Positions 45,760 to 53,655 of a DNA stretch of 64,000 bases are shown in pieces. The stretch spans positions 4,588,001 to 4,652,000 of the forward strand of contig NZ_CP123228.1 in assembly GCF_029855045.1 (NCBI RefSeq). Reading direction: 5' to 3'. This DNA is from Piscinibacter sp. XHJ-5. Lineage in GTDB: Bacteria > Pseudomonadota > Gammaproteobacteria > Burkholderiales > Burkholderiaceae_C. Within the stretch, counting starts at the first letter, position 1; each line of letters begins with the position of its first letter. Position numbers and translations under genes: made by a program. Below the pieces are notes generated by a model. The model saw only the letters and a program-made list of their open reading frames with translations. It searched no databases and was not told the origin of the DNA.

Positions 45760-46737
45760 ATGTCATCGCCAACGACAGACACCCGGCGCACGGCGCTGAA
45801 GATCCTGGCCGCCACGGCCGCCAGCTGGTGGTACGGCGCCCGCGCCGCCGAGCCGCTGCGCATCGGCTTCCAGAAGGGCTCGCTCAACCTCGCCTTGCTC
45901 AAGAGCCTGGGCCTGCTGGAGAAGCGGCTCGCGAGTTCGACCGTGAGCTGGGTGGAGTTCCCCGCCGGCCCGCAACTGCTCGAAGCACTGGCGGTGGGCA
46001 GCGTCGACTTCGGCGCGACGGGCGACTCGCCGCCGGTCTTCGCGCAGGCGGCAGGCAAGGAGCTGTTCTACGTCGGCGCCGAGCCGTCGAAGCCCGACGG
46101 CTCGGCCGTGCTCGTCAAGCCCGAGGCGCCGCTGAAGGCGCTGACCGACCTCAAGGGGCGGCGCATCGCGCTGCAGAAGGGCTCGAGCGCGCACTTCCTG
46201 CTGGTGCAGGCGCTGCGGCAGGCGCGGCTGCAATGGACCGACATCCAGCCGGTGTACCTGCCGCCCGCCGACGCGCGCGCCGCGTTCGAGCGCGGGGCAG
46301 TGGATGCCTGGGTCATCTGGGACCCGTACTACGCGGCCGCGGAAGTCGACGGCCAGGTGCGCGTGCTCGCGACCAGCCGCGGGCTCACCGGCAACAACAC
46401 CTTCTACCTCGCGTCGCGCCGCCTGGCGCACGACGCAGCGACGCTGCGGGTGCTGTTCGGCGCGCTCACCGACACCGACGCGTGGGTGCAGGCGCATCGC
46501 AAGGAGACGGCCCAGCGCTTCGCCGAGTTCTCGGGGCTCGGCCTGGCCACGGTGCACCGCTTCCTCGAGCGGCGCCAGCCGTCGCCGGTGGCCCCGCTGA
46601 CGCCGGCACTCGTGGCCGAGCAGCAGAAGGTGGCCGATGCGTTCGCGCAGCTCGGCCTCATCCCGAAGCCCATTCGCGTGGCCGACATCGTTCGGCATCC
46701 CGAGCAGGCGCTCGCACAGAACGAAAGCAAGCGATGA
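45760..46737 (+). CDS. ssuA2: alkanesulfonate-binding periplasmic protein, SsuA type, copy 2
   Basis: A 325-residue paralogue of the preceding protein with the same landmarks ([56 protein letters not shown]). The signal peptide starts [15 protein letters not shown], a twin-arginine type, unlike the Sec-type signal of copy 1. Its stop overlaps the ssuD start (ATGA). The two receptors could present different sulfonates or taurine-like compounds to the one permease. The symbol is a convenience label. Confidence 0.85.
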   Translation: MSSPTTDTRRTALKILAATAASWWYGARAAEPLRIGFQKGSLNLALLKSLGLLEKRLASSTVSWVEFPAGPQLLEALAVGSVDFGATGDSPPVFAQAAGKELFYVGAEPSKPDGSAVLVKPEAPLKALTDLKGRRIALQKGSSAHFLLVQALRQARLQWTDIQPVYLPPADARAAFERGAVDAWVIWDPYYAAAEVDGQVRVLATSRGLTGNNTFYLASRRLAHDAATLRVLFGALTDTDAWVQAHRKETAQRFAEFSGLGLATVHRFLERRQPSPVAPLTPALVAEQQKVADAFAQLGLIPKPIRVADIVRHPEQALAQNESKR

Positions 46738-47903
46738 AGATCCTCTGGTTCATTCCCACCCACGGCGATGCGCGCTATCTCGGCACGGCCAAGGGCGCTC
46801 GCGCGGCGAGCTTCGGCTACTTCAAGCAGGTGGCGATCGCCGCCGACAGCCTCGGCTACGAAGGCGTGCTGATCCCGACCGGCCGCTCGTGCGAGGACTC
46901 GTGGGTGCTCGCGGCCAGCCTGATCGACGCGACGCGCGACCTCAAGTTCCTGGTCGCGCTGCGGCCCGGACTGGTGCAGCCCTCGCAGTCGGCCCGCATG
47001 GCGGCCACGCTCGACCGGCTCTCCGGCGGCCGGCTGCTGGTCAACCTGGTCACCGGCGGCGATGCCGAAGAGCTGGCCGGCGATGGCCAGTTCCTCGACC
47101 ATGCGCAGCGCTATGCGCAGTCGGCCGAGTTCATCCGCATCTGGCGCGAGGTGCTCGCGCGCAGCCACGACGGCGGCGCCTTCGACCACGACGGCCGGCA
47201 CCTGCAGGTGCAGGGCGCCAAGCTGCTCTACCCGCCGGTGAGCCGGCCCTATCCGCCGGTGTTCTTCGGCGGCTCGTCCGACGCCGCGCACGCACTGGCC
47301 GCCGAGCAGGTCGATACCTACCTGACCTGGGGCGAGCCGCCGGCGGACGTGGCGGCCAAGGTGGCCGACGTGCGCGAGCGCGCGGCGCGACACGGGCGCA
47401 CGCTGCAGTTCGGCATCCGCCTGCACGTGATCGTGCGCGAGACCGAGGACGAGGCCTGGCACGCCGCGCGCGAGCTCGTCTCGCAGCTCGACCCCGACAC
47501 CGTCGCCGCCGCGCAGGCCAGGTTCGCGCGCATGGATTCGGTCGGCCAGCGCCGCATGGCCGAGCTGCACGGCGGTCGCTTCGACAAGGCCAACGTGCGC
47601 GAAGGCCTGGAGATCGCGCCCAACCTGTGGGCCGGCGTGGGCCTGGTGCGCGGCGGCGCCGGCACGGCGCTGGTGGGAAGCCCCGAGCAGGTGGCCGCGC
47701 GCATCCTCGAGTACGCAGAGCTGGGCCTGGAGTACTTCATCCTGTCGGGCTATCCGCACCTGGAGGAGGCGCACCGCTTCGCCGAGCTGGTGTTCCCGCT
47801 GTTGCCGCTGCGCTTGCGCGAGCGCCTGGGCGGGTCCACGTTGACGGGCCCGTTCGGGGAGATCGTTGCCAATGCCATCGTGCCGCAGGCGGCGCGGAGC
47901 TGA
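46734..47903 (+). CDS. ssuD: FMNH2-dependent alkanesulfonate monooxygenase
   Basis: A 389-residue luciferase-like TIM-barrel monooxygenase. The N-terminal [26 protein letters not shown], the [17 protein letters not shown] segment and [14 protein letters not shown] match SsuD closely. It oxidises alkanesulfonates to aldehyde and sulfite with FMNH2 from SsuE. The start overlaps the second ssuA gene, and the stop is 4 bp before ssuC. This is the catalytic core of the operon. Confidence 0.93.
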   Translation: MKILWFIPTHGDARYLGTAKGARAASFGYFKQVAIAADSLGYEGVLIPTGRSCEDSWVLAASLIDATRDLKFLVALRPGLVQPSQSARMAATLDRLSGGRLLVNLVTGGDAEELAGDGQFLDHAQRYAQSAEFIRIWREVLARSHDGGAFDHDGRHLQVQGAKLLYPPVSRPYPPVFFGGSSDAAHALAAEQVDTYLTWGEPPADVAAKVADVRERAARHGRTLQFGIRLHVIVRETEDEAWHAARELVSQLDPDTVAAAQARFARMDSVGQRRMAELHGGRFDKANVREGLEIAPNLWAGVGLVRGGAGTALVGSPEQVAARILEYAELGLEYFILSGYPHLEEAHRFAELVFPLLPLRLRERLGGSTLTGPFGEIVANAIVPQAARS

Positions 47904-47907
47904 CGCC

Positions 47908-48705
47908 ATGGCCCGCAACCGACACCCCGAGCCGGTGCCGTGGCGGCAGCGCGCGCTGCCGTGGCTGGTGCCGGTGCTCGTCCTCGCCGGCTGGGAGCTC
48001 GCGTCGCGCAGCGGCTGGCTGTCGACGCGCGTGCTGCCCGAGCCTGCGTCCGTGCTGACGGCATTCTGGTCGCTGCTCGCCTCGGGCGAGCTGTGGCACC
48101 ACGTCGCGGTGAGCAGCGGCCGCGCGCTCGCCGGGCTCGCCGTCGGAGGCGGCCTCGGCTTGCTGCTCGGCCTCGTGACCGGCACCTTCCGCATCGCCGA
48201 GACGCTGCTGGACACCACGCTGCAGATGGTGCGCAACATCCCGGCGCTGGCGCTCATTCCGCTCGTCATCCTCTGGTTCGGCATCGACGAGAGCGCCAAG
48301 CTGTTTCTCGTCTCGGTGGGCGTCTTCTTCCCGATCTACCTCAACACCTTCCATGGCATCCGCTCGGTGGATGCGGGGCTGATCGAGATGGCGCGCAGCT
48401 ACGGCCTCGACGGCTGGGCGCTGTACCGCCACGTCGTGCTGCCCGGCGCGCTGCCGTCCATCCTCGTCGGGCTGCGTTTCTCGCTGGGGCTGATGTGGGT
48501 GCTGCTGATCGTCGCCGAGACGATCTCCGCGCAGGCCGGGATCGGCTACCTGACGATGAACGCACGCGAGTTCCTGCAGACCGACGTCGTGCTGGTCGGC
48601 ATCGGCCTGTATGCGCTGCTCGGCAAGCTGGCCGACGTGCTGGCCAAGGGCCTGGAGCAGTGGTGGCTGCGCTGGCACCCGGGGTACCGGGTCAAGGAGG
48701 CGTGA
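47908..48705 (+). CDS. ssuC: sulfonate ABC transporter permease
   Basis: A 265-residue inner-membrane permease with about six transmembrane helices and the EAA-type loop ([26 protein letters not shown]) that contacts the ATPase. The signature fits SsuC/TauC (binding-protein-dependent transport family). The start is 4 bp after ssuD, and the stop overlaps the ssuB ATG (TGATG). Confidence 0.92.
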   Translation: MARNRHPEPVPWRQRALPWLVPVLVLAGWELASRSGWLSTRVLPEPASVLTAFWSLLASGELWHHVAVSSGRALAGLAVGGGLGLLLGLVTGTFRIAETLLDTTLQMVRNIPALALIPLVILWFGIDESAKLFLVSVGVFFPIYLNTFHGIRSVDAGLIEMARSYGLDGWALYRHVVLPGALPSILVGLRFSLGLMWVLLIVAETISAQAGIGYLTMNAREFLQTDVVLVGIGLYALLGKLADVLAKGLEQWWLRWHPGYRVKEA

Positions 48706-49607
48706 TGTTCGTGAGCGAGATCGAGAGCGCCGCGCTGGCGGCTTTGGAAGGAACGGCGGCGCGGCAGAGGCTTCGCCCGCGCGACGAGGGCGCGGTTCGC
48801 CGGACGACGGTGCCGGCGCACGGCCTGGGCGTCAGCGTGCGCGACGTGCGCAAGGCCTATGGCGAGCGCCAGGTGCTCGAGGGAGTCGACCTCGCGCTCG
48901 CGCCCGGCGAGTTCGTCGCCATCGTCGGCCGCAGCGGCTGCGGCAAGAGCACGCTGTTGCGCCTGGTGGCGGGGCTCGAAACCGCGCAGGCCGGCACGCT
49001 CGCGCTGGACGGCGAGTCGCAGTCCGCCCACCGCGAGGACGTGCGCATCATGTTCCAGGACGCGCGGCTGCTGCCCTGGAAGCGCGTCCTCGACAACGTC
49101 GCGCTCGGGCTGCCGGGCCGCGATGCGCACGCGCGAGCCCTCGAAGCGCTGGCGCAGGTGGGTCTGGCGGACCGCGCGCGCGAATGGCCCGCCGTGCTGT
49201 CCGGCGGGCAGCGGCAGCGCGTGGCGTTGGCACGCGCACTGGTGAACCGGCCGCGCCTGCTGCTGCTGGACGAGCCGCTCGGCGCGCTGGACGCGCTCAC
49301 CCGCATCGAGATGCAGGCACTGATCGAGCGGCTGTGGAAGGCGCACGGCTTCACCGCGCTGCTCGTGACGCACGACATCGCCGAGGCCGTCGCGTTGGCC
49401 GACCGCGTGGTGCTGATCGAGGACCATCGCATCGCGCTCGACGAGCGCATCGCGCTGCCGCGCCCGCGCTCGCGAGGCCACCCGCAATTCGCGGCCAGCG
49501 AGGACAGGCTGCTGCAGCGCGTGCTGCAGCGGCCGGGTGTGGAGGACGTCGCCGCGGATTCAGCGGCGCAGGGCGTGGGATTCACGGCCTGGCGTTTCGC
49601 GCTTTGA
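48705..49607 (+). CDS. ssuB: sulfonate ABC transporter ATP-binding protein
   Basis: A 300-residue ABC ATPase: Walker [11 protein letters not shown]-loop [10 protein letters not shown], signature [15 protein letters not shown], Walker [13 protein letters not shown] and the switch His in [11 protein letters not shown]. The 45-residue N-terminal extension is variable in SsuB. It ends the ssu unit and runs 48 nt into the end of the convergent AraC gene. Confidence 0.92.
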   Translation: MFVSEIESAALAALEGTAARQRLRPRDEGAVRRTTVPAHGLGVSVRDVRKAYGERQVLEGVDLALAPGEFVAIVGRSGCGKSTLLRLVAGLETAQAGTLALDGESQSAHREDVRIMFQDARLLPWKRVLDNVALGLPGRDAHARALEALAQVGLADRAREWPAVLSGGQRQRVALARALVNRPRLLLLDEPLGALDALTRIEMQALIERLWKAHGFTALLVTHDIAEAVALADRVVLIEDHRIALDERIALPRPRSRGHPQFAASEDRLLQRVLQRPGVEDVAADSAAQGVGFTAWRFAL

Positions 49608-50588
49608 GGGCGCATGTCGCGCCTCCCTCGGCGGGTGCCCGATGATTCGCTTGAACGCGCGGCTGAACGATGCCTCCGAGTCGTACCCGAGCCGATCGGC
49701 CGCCACCGAGATGCGCATGCCGTGGGCCGAGATCCAGCGCCTGGCCTGGAACATCTTGATCTTTCCCACGTACCGGGCGGGCGTCTCGCCCACCGTGCGG
49801 GTGAACGCTTCGGCGAAGTTCGATCGCGAGACGCCCATCAGCTCCGCCAGGGCCGGCACGCTCCAGTTGCGCTCGGGCTCGGCATGGATCGCCGCGAGCA
49901 CCTTGCCGATCTTCGGGCAGCGCATCGCCGCGATCCAGCCGGTCGCGTCGCTGCAGGCGCACTCGACCCACGCGCGGATGATGCTGGCGGCGACCACGTC
50001 GGCCAGCCGCGCAAGAATGCCGCACCCGCCGATCCGGTCGAGGGCGACCTCGCGTTCCATGGCCTCGAGCAGTGCCGGCACGGTGGGATCGCGCTGAGCG
50101 AGTCCGTCGGCCCGCATGACGTCCGGCATCATCGCGATGAGCGGATGCAGCGGGTCGAGGTTGAAGCGCAGCGCCCCGCAGAACATCACGTCGCTCGCGC
50201 CCTGCCCGAGGTGCCCCGGACCGTTGCCGTGTACCTGGTAGATGTTGTCGGACACGGCGACCCGCTCGAGCGAGTCGATGTCCACCACCGGAACGTCCGG
50301 CGCGCTCGCCAGCACGTGATGGACCCCGCGCGGCAGGAGCACCGCATCGCCGGGATTCAGGCGAACCCAGTCCGCGTTGTTCGTGCGCAGCCAGCAGCCT
50401 CCATGCGAGACGAAGTGAAAGCGCGCGGAAGCTTGCGCGGGGAACGCGACCGCCCACGGCCTGTCGAGCGTGCAGCGGCCGTACTCCACGCCGTCCAGGC
50501 GCAGGCCCAGCAGGATCTCGGTGAGCGAGTCGCGCGACGATGCGTCGGGACCCGGCGGGCGAGCCGGATTGGACAAACGGTCAAGCAA
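49560..50588 (-). CDS. AraC-family regulator with N-terminal cupin
   Basis: About 342 residues. A cupin_6-type N-terminal domain ([31 protein letters not shown]) is followed by a C-terminal AraC/XylS double helix-turn-helix ([33 protein letters not shown], then [25 protein letters not shown]). TTG 50588, six to seven bases after AGGAAA, is proposed as the start. In-frame ATGs at 50675 or 50717 would overlap the divergent MFS gene. The usual target of such regulators is the divergent transporter gene. Confidence 0.8.
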   Translation of the reverse strand: MLDRLSNPARPPGPDASSRDSLTEILLGLRLDGVEYGRCTLDRPWAVAFPAQASARFHFVSHGGCWLRTNNADWVRLNPGDAVLLPRGVHHVLASAPDVPVVDIDSLERVAVSDNIYQVHGNGPGHLGQGASDVMFCGALRFNLDPLHPLIAMMPDVMRADGLAQRDPTVPALLEAMEREVALDRIGGCGILARLADVVAASIIRAWVECACSDATGWIAAMRCPKIGKVLAAIHAEPERNWSVPALAELMGVSRSNFAEAFTRTVGETPARYVGKIKMFQARRWISAHGMRISVAADRLGYDSEASFSRAFKRIIGHPPREARHAPSKRETPGRESHALRR

Positions 50589-50667
50589 TTTGGCTTTCCT
50601 GGCATGGAAAGGCCGGGAGCTTATTTCTAAGCTCGGCGCCTCGACCTCATCGATCCGAATTCCCACA

Positions 50668-51918
50668 ATGGCCATCAGCCCCTGCGCCGATCCCTGCTGC
50701 GAAATCACGGCCGCCAAGGCCGCGTCCGCGCCGTGCGCCCCTCGAGCCGTGAGCGAGCCACCCCGTTGGGCCGCGATCGGCTCGCTCTCGCTGGGCGTCT
50801 TCGCCCTCGTGACGGCGGAGTTCCTGCCCGCGAGCCTGCTGACGGCGATGGCTGCGGACCTCGGCGTCTCCGACGGCGCCGCCGGTCAGGCCGTCACCGC
50901 CACCGCGCTGGTCGGCGCCATGGCCGCCCCTTCGATTCCGCTGCTCACCCGGCGCCTGGATCGCAAGGCGGTGATGCTCGCGCTGACGACGCTGCTGGTG
51001 CTGTCCAACGCCATCGCCGCGACAGCGGGCAGCCTGGCGATGCTGCTCGTCGCGCGCGTGATGCTCGGCATTGCGCTGGGCGGCTTCTGGTCGATGGCCG
51101 CCGCCCTCTCGATGCGACTGGTTCCCGACAGCCTCTTCGCCCGCGCGATGTCGGTGATCCTGACCGGCGTGTCGATCGCCACCGTCTGCGCGGCGCCGAT
51201 CGGCGCATGGATGGGCGAGCTGTGGGGGTGGCGCAGCGCCTTCGTCGCCGCCGGCGCCATCAGCGCGCTGGCGTTCGCCGCGCAGCTCGCGACCCTGCCC
51301 GCGCTGCCGCCGCGCGACAGCCCCGACCTGCGCGTGCTGGGCGAGCTGCTGCGCCGCCCGAGCGTCCGTGTCGCGCTGGTCGCCGTGCTGCTCGTGATCT
51401 CGGGCCATTTCGCGGGCTTCACCTACATCCGTCCGCTGATGGAAGACGTGACCCGGCTGCCGGTCGGTGCGATTTCGGCCATCCTGCTCGGCTACGGCAT
51501 CGGCGGCTTCTTCGGCAACTTCGCGGGCGGCCTGCTGGCCGAGCGCAGCGAGCGTCGCGCCATCGTGCTCGGCGGCGCACTGATCGCCGCACTGGCGACG
51601 ACGCTGCTGATCGCCGGCAGCTCGGCTGCCGTCACCGCGGTCGCGGTCTCGCTGTGGGGCTTCGCGTTCGGCGCGTTCCCGGTGGGCTTCCAGACCTGGA
51701 TCGTGCGCGCCGCACCGGACCAGGCCGAAGGCGCCGGCGGCCTGCTCGTCGCCGCGTTCCAGATCGCGATCGCGAGCGGGGCCATCGGCGGCGGCGTGCT
51801 GGTCGACCACGTCGGCGCCCTGGGCGGCCCCTTGTTCGCGGTGGTCACCCTCACGTTCGGCACGCTGCTGACGCTGCGCCACGGCCCGCGGCCCAGCGCG
51901 ACCGGGAGCCGCCCATGA
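50668..51918 (+). CDS. MFS efflux transporter (DHA1 type)
   Basis: A 416-residue permease with about 12 transmembrane helices. The family motif between helices 2 and 3 is present (LLTRRLDRKAVML), and motif C-like GIALGGFWSMAA is seen. It resembles the sugar/drug efflux proteins (AraJ/YdeA-like) often divergent from AraC-cupin regulators. ATG 50668 is 80 bp from the proposed AraC start, leaving room for both promoters. It overlaps the following oxidoreductase gene by four bases. Confidence 0.87.
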   Translation: MAISPCADPCCEITAAKAASAPCAPRAVSEPPRWAAIGSLSLGVFALVTAEFLPASLLTAMAADLGVSDGAAGQAVTATALVGAMAAPSIPLLTRRLDRKAVMLALTTLLVLSNAIAATAGSLAMLLVARVMLGIALGGFWSMAAALSMRLVPDSLFARAMSVILTGVSIATVCAAPIGAWMGELWGWRSAFVAAGAISALAFAAQLATLPALPPRDSPDLRVLGELLRRPSVRVALVAVLLVISGHFAGFTYIRPLMEDVTRLPVGAISAILLGYGIGGFFGNFAGGLLAERSERRAIVLGGALIAALATTLLIAGSSAAVTAVAVSLWGFAFGAFPVGFQTWIVRAAPDQAEGAGGLLVAAFQIAIASGAIGGGVLVDHVGALGGPLFAVVTLTFGTLLTLRHGPRPSATGSRP

Positions 51919-52928
51919 CCGTCAATCGCCGCATCGTGCTTGCCGAACGCCCGCATGGCCTGCCCACCGTGGGGCATTTCCGCCTCGAGGAGGTCGCCGT
52001 CCCGCAACCCGCCGACGGGCAGGTGCTGCTGCGCACGCTGTACCTCTCGCTCGACCCGTACATGCGCCAGCTGATGGACGAGATTCCTCCGGCATACGCA
52101 CCGTCGGTCCCGCTCGGGGAACCGATGGCCGGCGGCACGGTGAGCCGTGTCGTGGCCAGCCGCCACCCGGGCTTTCGCGTCGGCGACGTCGTGCTCGCCC
52201 GTGCCGGCTGGCAGGAGTACGCGGTGTCCGACGGCGACGACTTGAGCCCCGTCCCCGAGACGGAGCGGCCGTCGCTGGCGCTCGGCGGACTCGGGATGAC
52301 GGCGTTCACCGCGTACGTCGGCCTGCTCGACATCGGCCAGCCGACACCCGGCGAGACCGTCGTCGTCGCCGCCGCGACCGGTGGGGTCGGCGCCATGGTG
52401 GGACAGATCGCCAGGCTCAAGGGCGCGCGGGTGGTCGGCATCGCCGGTGGCGCCGCGAAGTGCCGCTTCGCCGTCGAGGAGCTCGGCTTCGACATCTGCC
52501 TCGATCGCCACGACACCCGGCTCGCCGAACGCCTCGCCGCCGCATGCCCCCACGGCATCGACGTGTATGTCGAGAACGTCGGCGGACCGGTGTTCGACGC
52601 GGTGTTCCCGCTGCTGAACCTGGGTGCGCGCATCCCGGTGATCGGCACCATCGCGCACTACAACGACGCCGCGCCGCCCACAGGGCCCGACCGCCTGCCG
52701 CACGTGATGACGATGGTGCTGCAGAAGCGCCTGCGAATGCAGGGCCTCGTGATCCTCGACCACTACGAAGACCGCTTCGAGGCGTTCCGCAGCGACATGC
52801 AGGCGTGGATCGCCCAGGGTCGCGTCAAGCCGATCGAGCACGTCGTCGATGGACTGCAGAACGCGCCGAGCGCGTTCATCGGGCTGCTGGAGGGACGCAA
52901 CCTCGGCAAGGTGGTCGTGCGCTTCTAG
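51915..52928 (+). CDS. NADP-dependent medium-chain oxidoreductase (CurA-like)
   Basis: A 337-residue zinc-free MDR enzyme of the leukotriene B4 12-hydroxydehydrogenase / CurA group. The evidence is LSLDPYMRQLM at the N-terminus, the nucleotide motif AATGGVGAMVGQIARLKGARVVGIAGG, and YVENVGGPVFDAVFPLLN. These reduce double bonds of enones such as curcumin. It is coupled to the MFS gene (ATGA), suggesting joint handling of an unsaturated toxic compound. Its TAG stop is provided by the left end of the palindromic element at 52925. Confidence 0.87.
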   Translation: MTVNRRIVLAERPHGLPTVGHFRLEEVAVPQPADGQVLLRTLYLSLDPYMRQLMDEIPPAYAPSVPLGEPMAGGTVSRVVASRHPGFRVGDVVLARAGWQEYAVSDGDDLSPVPETERPSLALGGLGMTAFTAYVGLLDIGQPTPGETVVVAAATGGVGAMVGQIARLKGARVVGIAGGAAKCRFAVEELGFDICLDRHDTRLAERLAAACPHGIDVYVENVGGPVFDAVFPLLNLGARIPVIGTIAHYNDAAPPTGPDRLPHVMTMVLQKRLRMQGLVILDHYEDRFEAFRSDMQAWIAQGRVKPIEHVVDGLQNAPSAFIGLLEGRNLGKVVVRF

Positions 52929-53196
52929 TGTCGTGAGTTGGAAATACGTGGCGTTTCGATTCGACCAGATGGTGATGATCGGGCGGCTGCGCGAAGGGGC
53001 CAATACTGGACGTATTGGCCCCTTCGCGCAGGCGACCGAGGGCGCCATCTGGTCGAACCGAAGGCGGGCCCAAACGGGGCGATCGCCGCGTTGCAGAGTC
53101 GGGTCCATACCCCCGGTATGGACCCGACTCCGCGCCTTGCGCTCATCCCCGTTTGGGCCCGTCGAAACGCCACGTATTTCCAACTCACGACACTAG
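52925..53196. mobile_element. 272-bp multi-hairpin palindromic element with 35-bp terminal inverted repeats
   Basis: The ends are perfect 35-bp inverted repeats (52925-52959 and 53162-53196), beginning CTAGTGTCGTGAGTTGG. Inside are two arms. Arm 1 is a perfect 13-bp stem (TTCGACCAGATGG at 52960-52972 with 53045-53057) enclosing a 19-bp hairpin (52988-53006 with 53012-53030, loop TGGAC). Arm 2 is a 14-bp stem (GGGCCCAAACGGGG at 53066-53079 with 53147-53160) enclosing a 16-bp hairpin (53096-53111 with 53115-53130). The whole could form a three-way junction. It encodes nothing convincing. It lies between convergent genes and may be a non-autonomous element and terminator. Confidence 0.8.
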
Positions 53197-53201
53197 CCGT
53201 G

Positions 53202-53546
53202 TCACCTGCGAAGCGAGAGGATCAGCACGAGCGTCGCCAGGCACATGACCGCGTTGCATGCATTGACCGCCACCGCGCGTGTCAGGCGTCGCGAGTTCTG
53301 TTCGTACAGCCACGCGGCCATCGTCGCGTTGGCGCCGGTCCAGGTCAGCCAGGTGAGCCAGGAATGCTGCTGCGACTCGCCGCTGGCATGGATCGCCCAG
53401 ATCGTCGGCAGGTAGGCCAGCACGCGCACCGAGTTGAAGAACGCGAACGACCACGTCAGGACGTGGACGTAGAGGCTGGGCTGCGGCATCTGGGGCGGTG
53501 GGCGGGTCGCGTCTTGGCTGGCGACCAGGGCGTCGGGGTTCATCAT
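53202..53546 (-). CDS. small three-helix membrane protein, PQ-loop/SemiSWEET-like, second copy
   Basis: A 114-residue paralogue of the protein at 43644. The shared stretches are YLPTIWAIHAS, LTWTGANATMAAWLYEQ and the TM1 segment LTWSFAFFNSVRVLAYLPT. Three transmembrane helices are predicted, with a PQ-loop-like first turn. Two ATGs (53546 and 53543) follow AGGAG. Its stop lies 6 bp from the end of the palindromic element. The gene lies 110 bp after the regulator gene at 53656 on the same strand and may share its transcript. A transport role is inference only. Confidence 0.65.
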   Translation of the reverse strand: MMNPDALVASQDATRPPPQMPQPSLYVHVLTWSFAFFNSVRVLAYLPTIWAIHASGESQQHSWLTWLTWTGANATMAAWLYEQNSRRLTRAVAVNACNAVMCLATLVLILSLRR

Positions 53547-53655
53547 CTGTGCGGGCTCCTGGGAAGGTCTCCGGACCGGCCATCGATCCGGTGGCTCCAC
53601 TTTCGGTGCCCGCCGCCGCGGCGTCATGAAGCCGCGCTCAAACGTTCTCAAACCG

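Noticed and set aside
52938..53188. Open frames on both strands through the 272-bp element
   Set aside because: They arise from the symmetric inverted repeats, which read similarly from both ends (MEIRGVS and related). They show no family and no ribosome-binding site.
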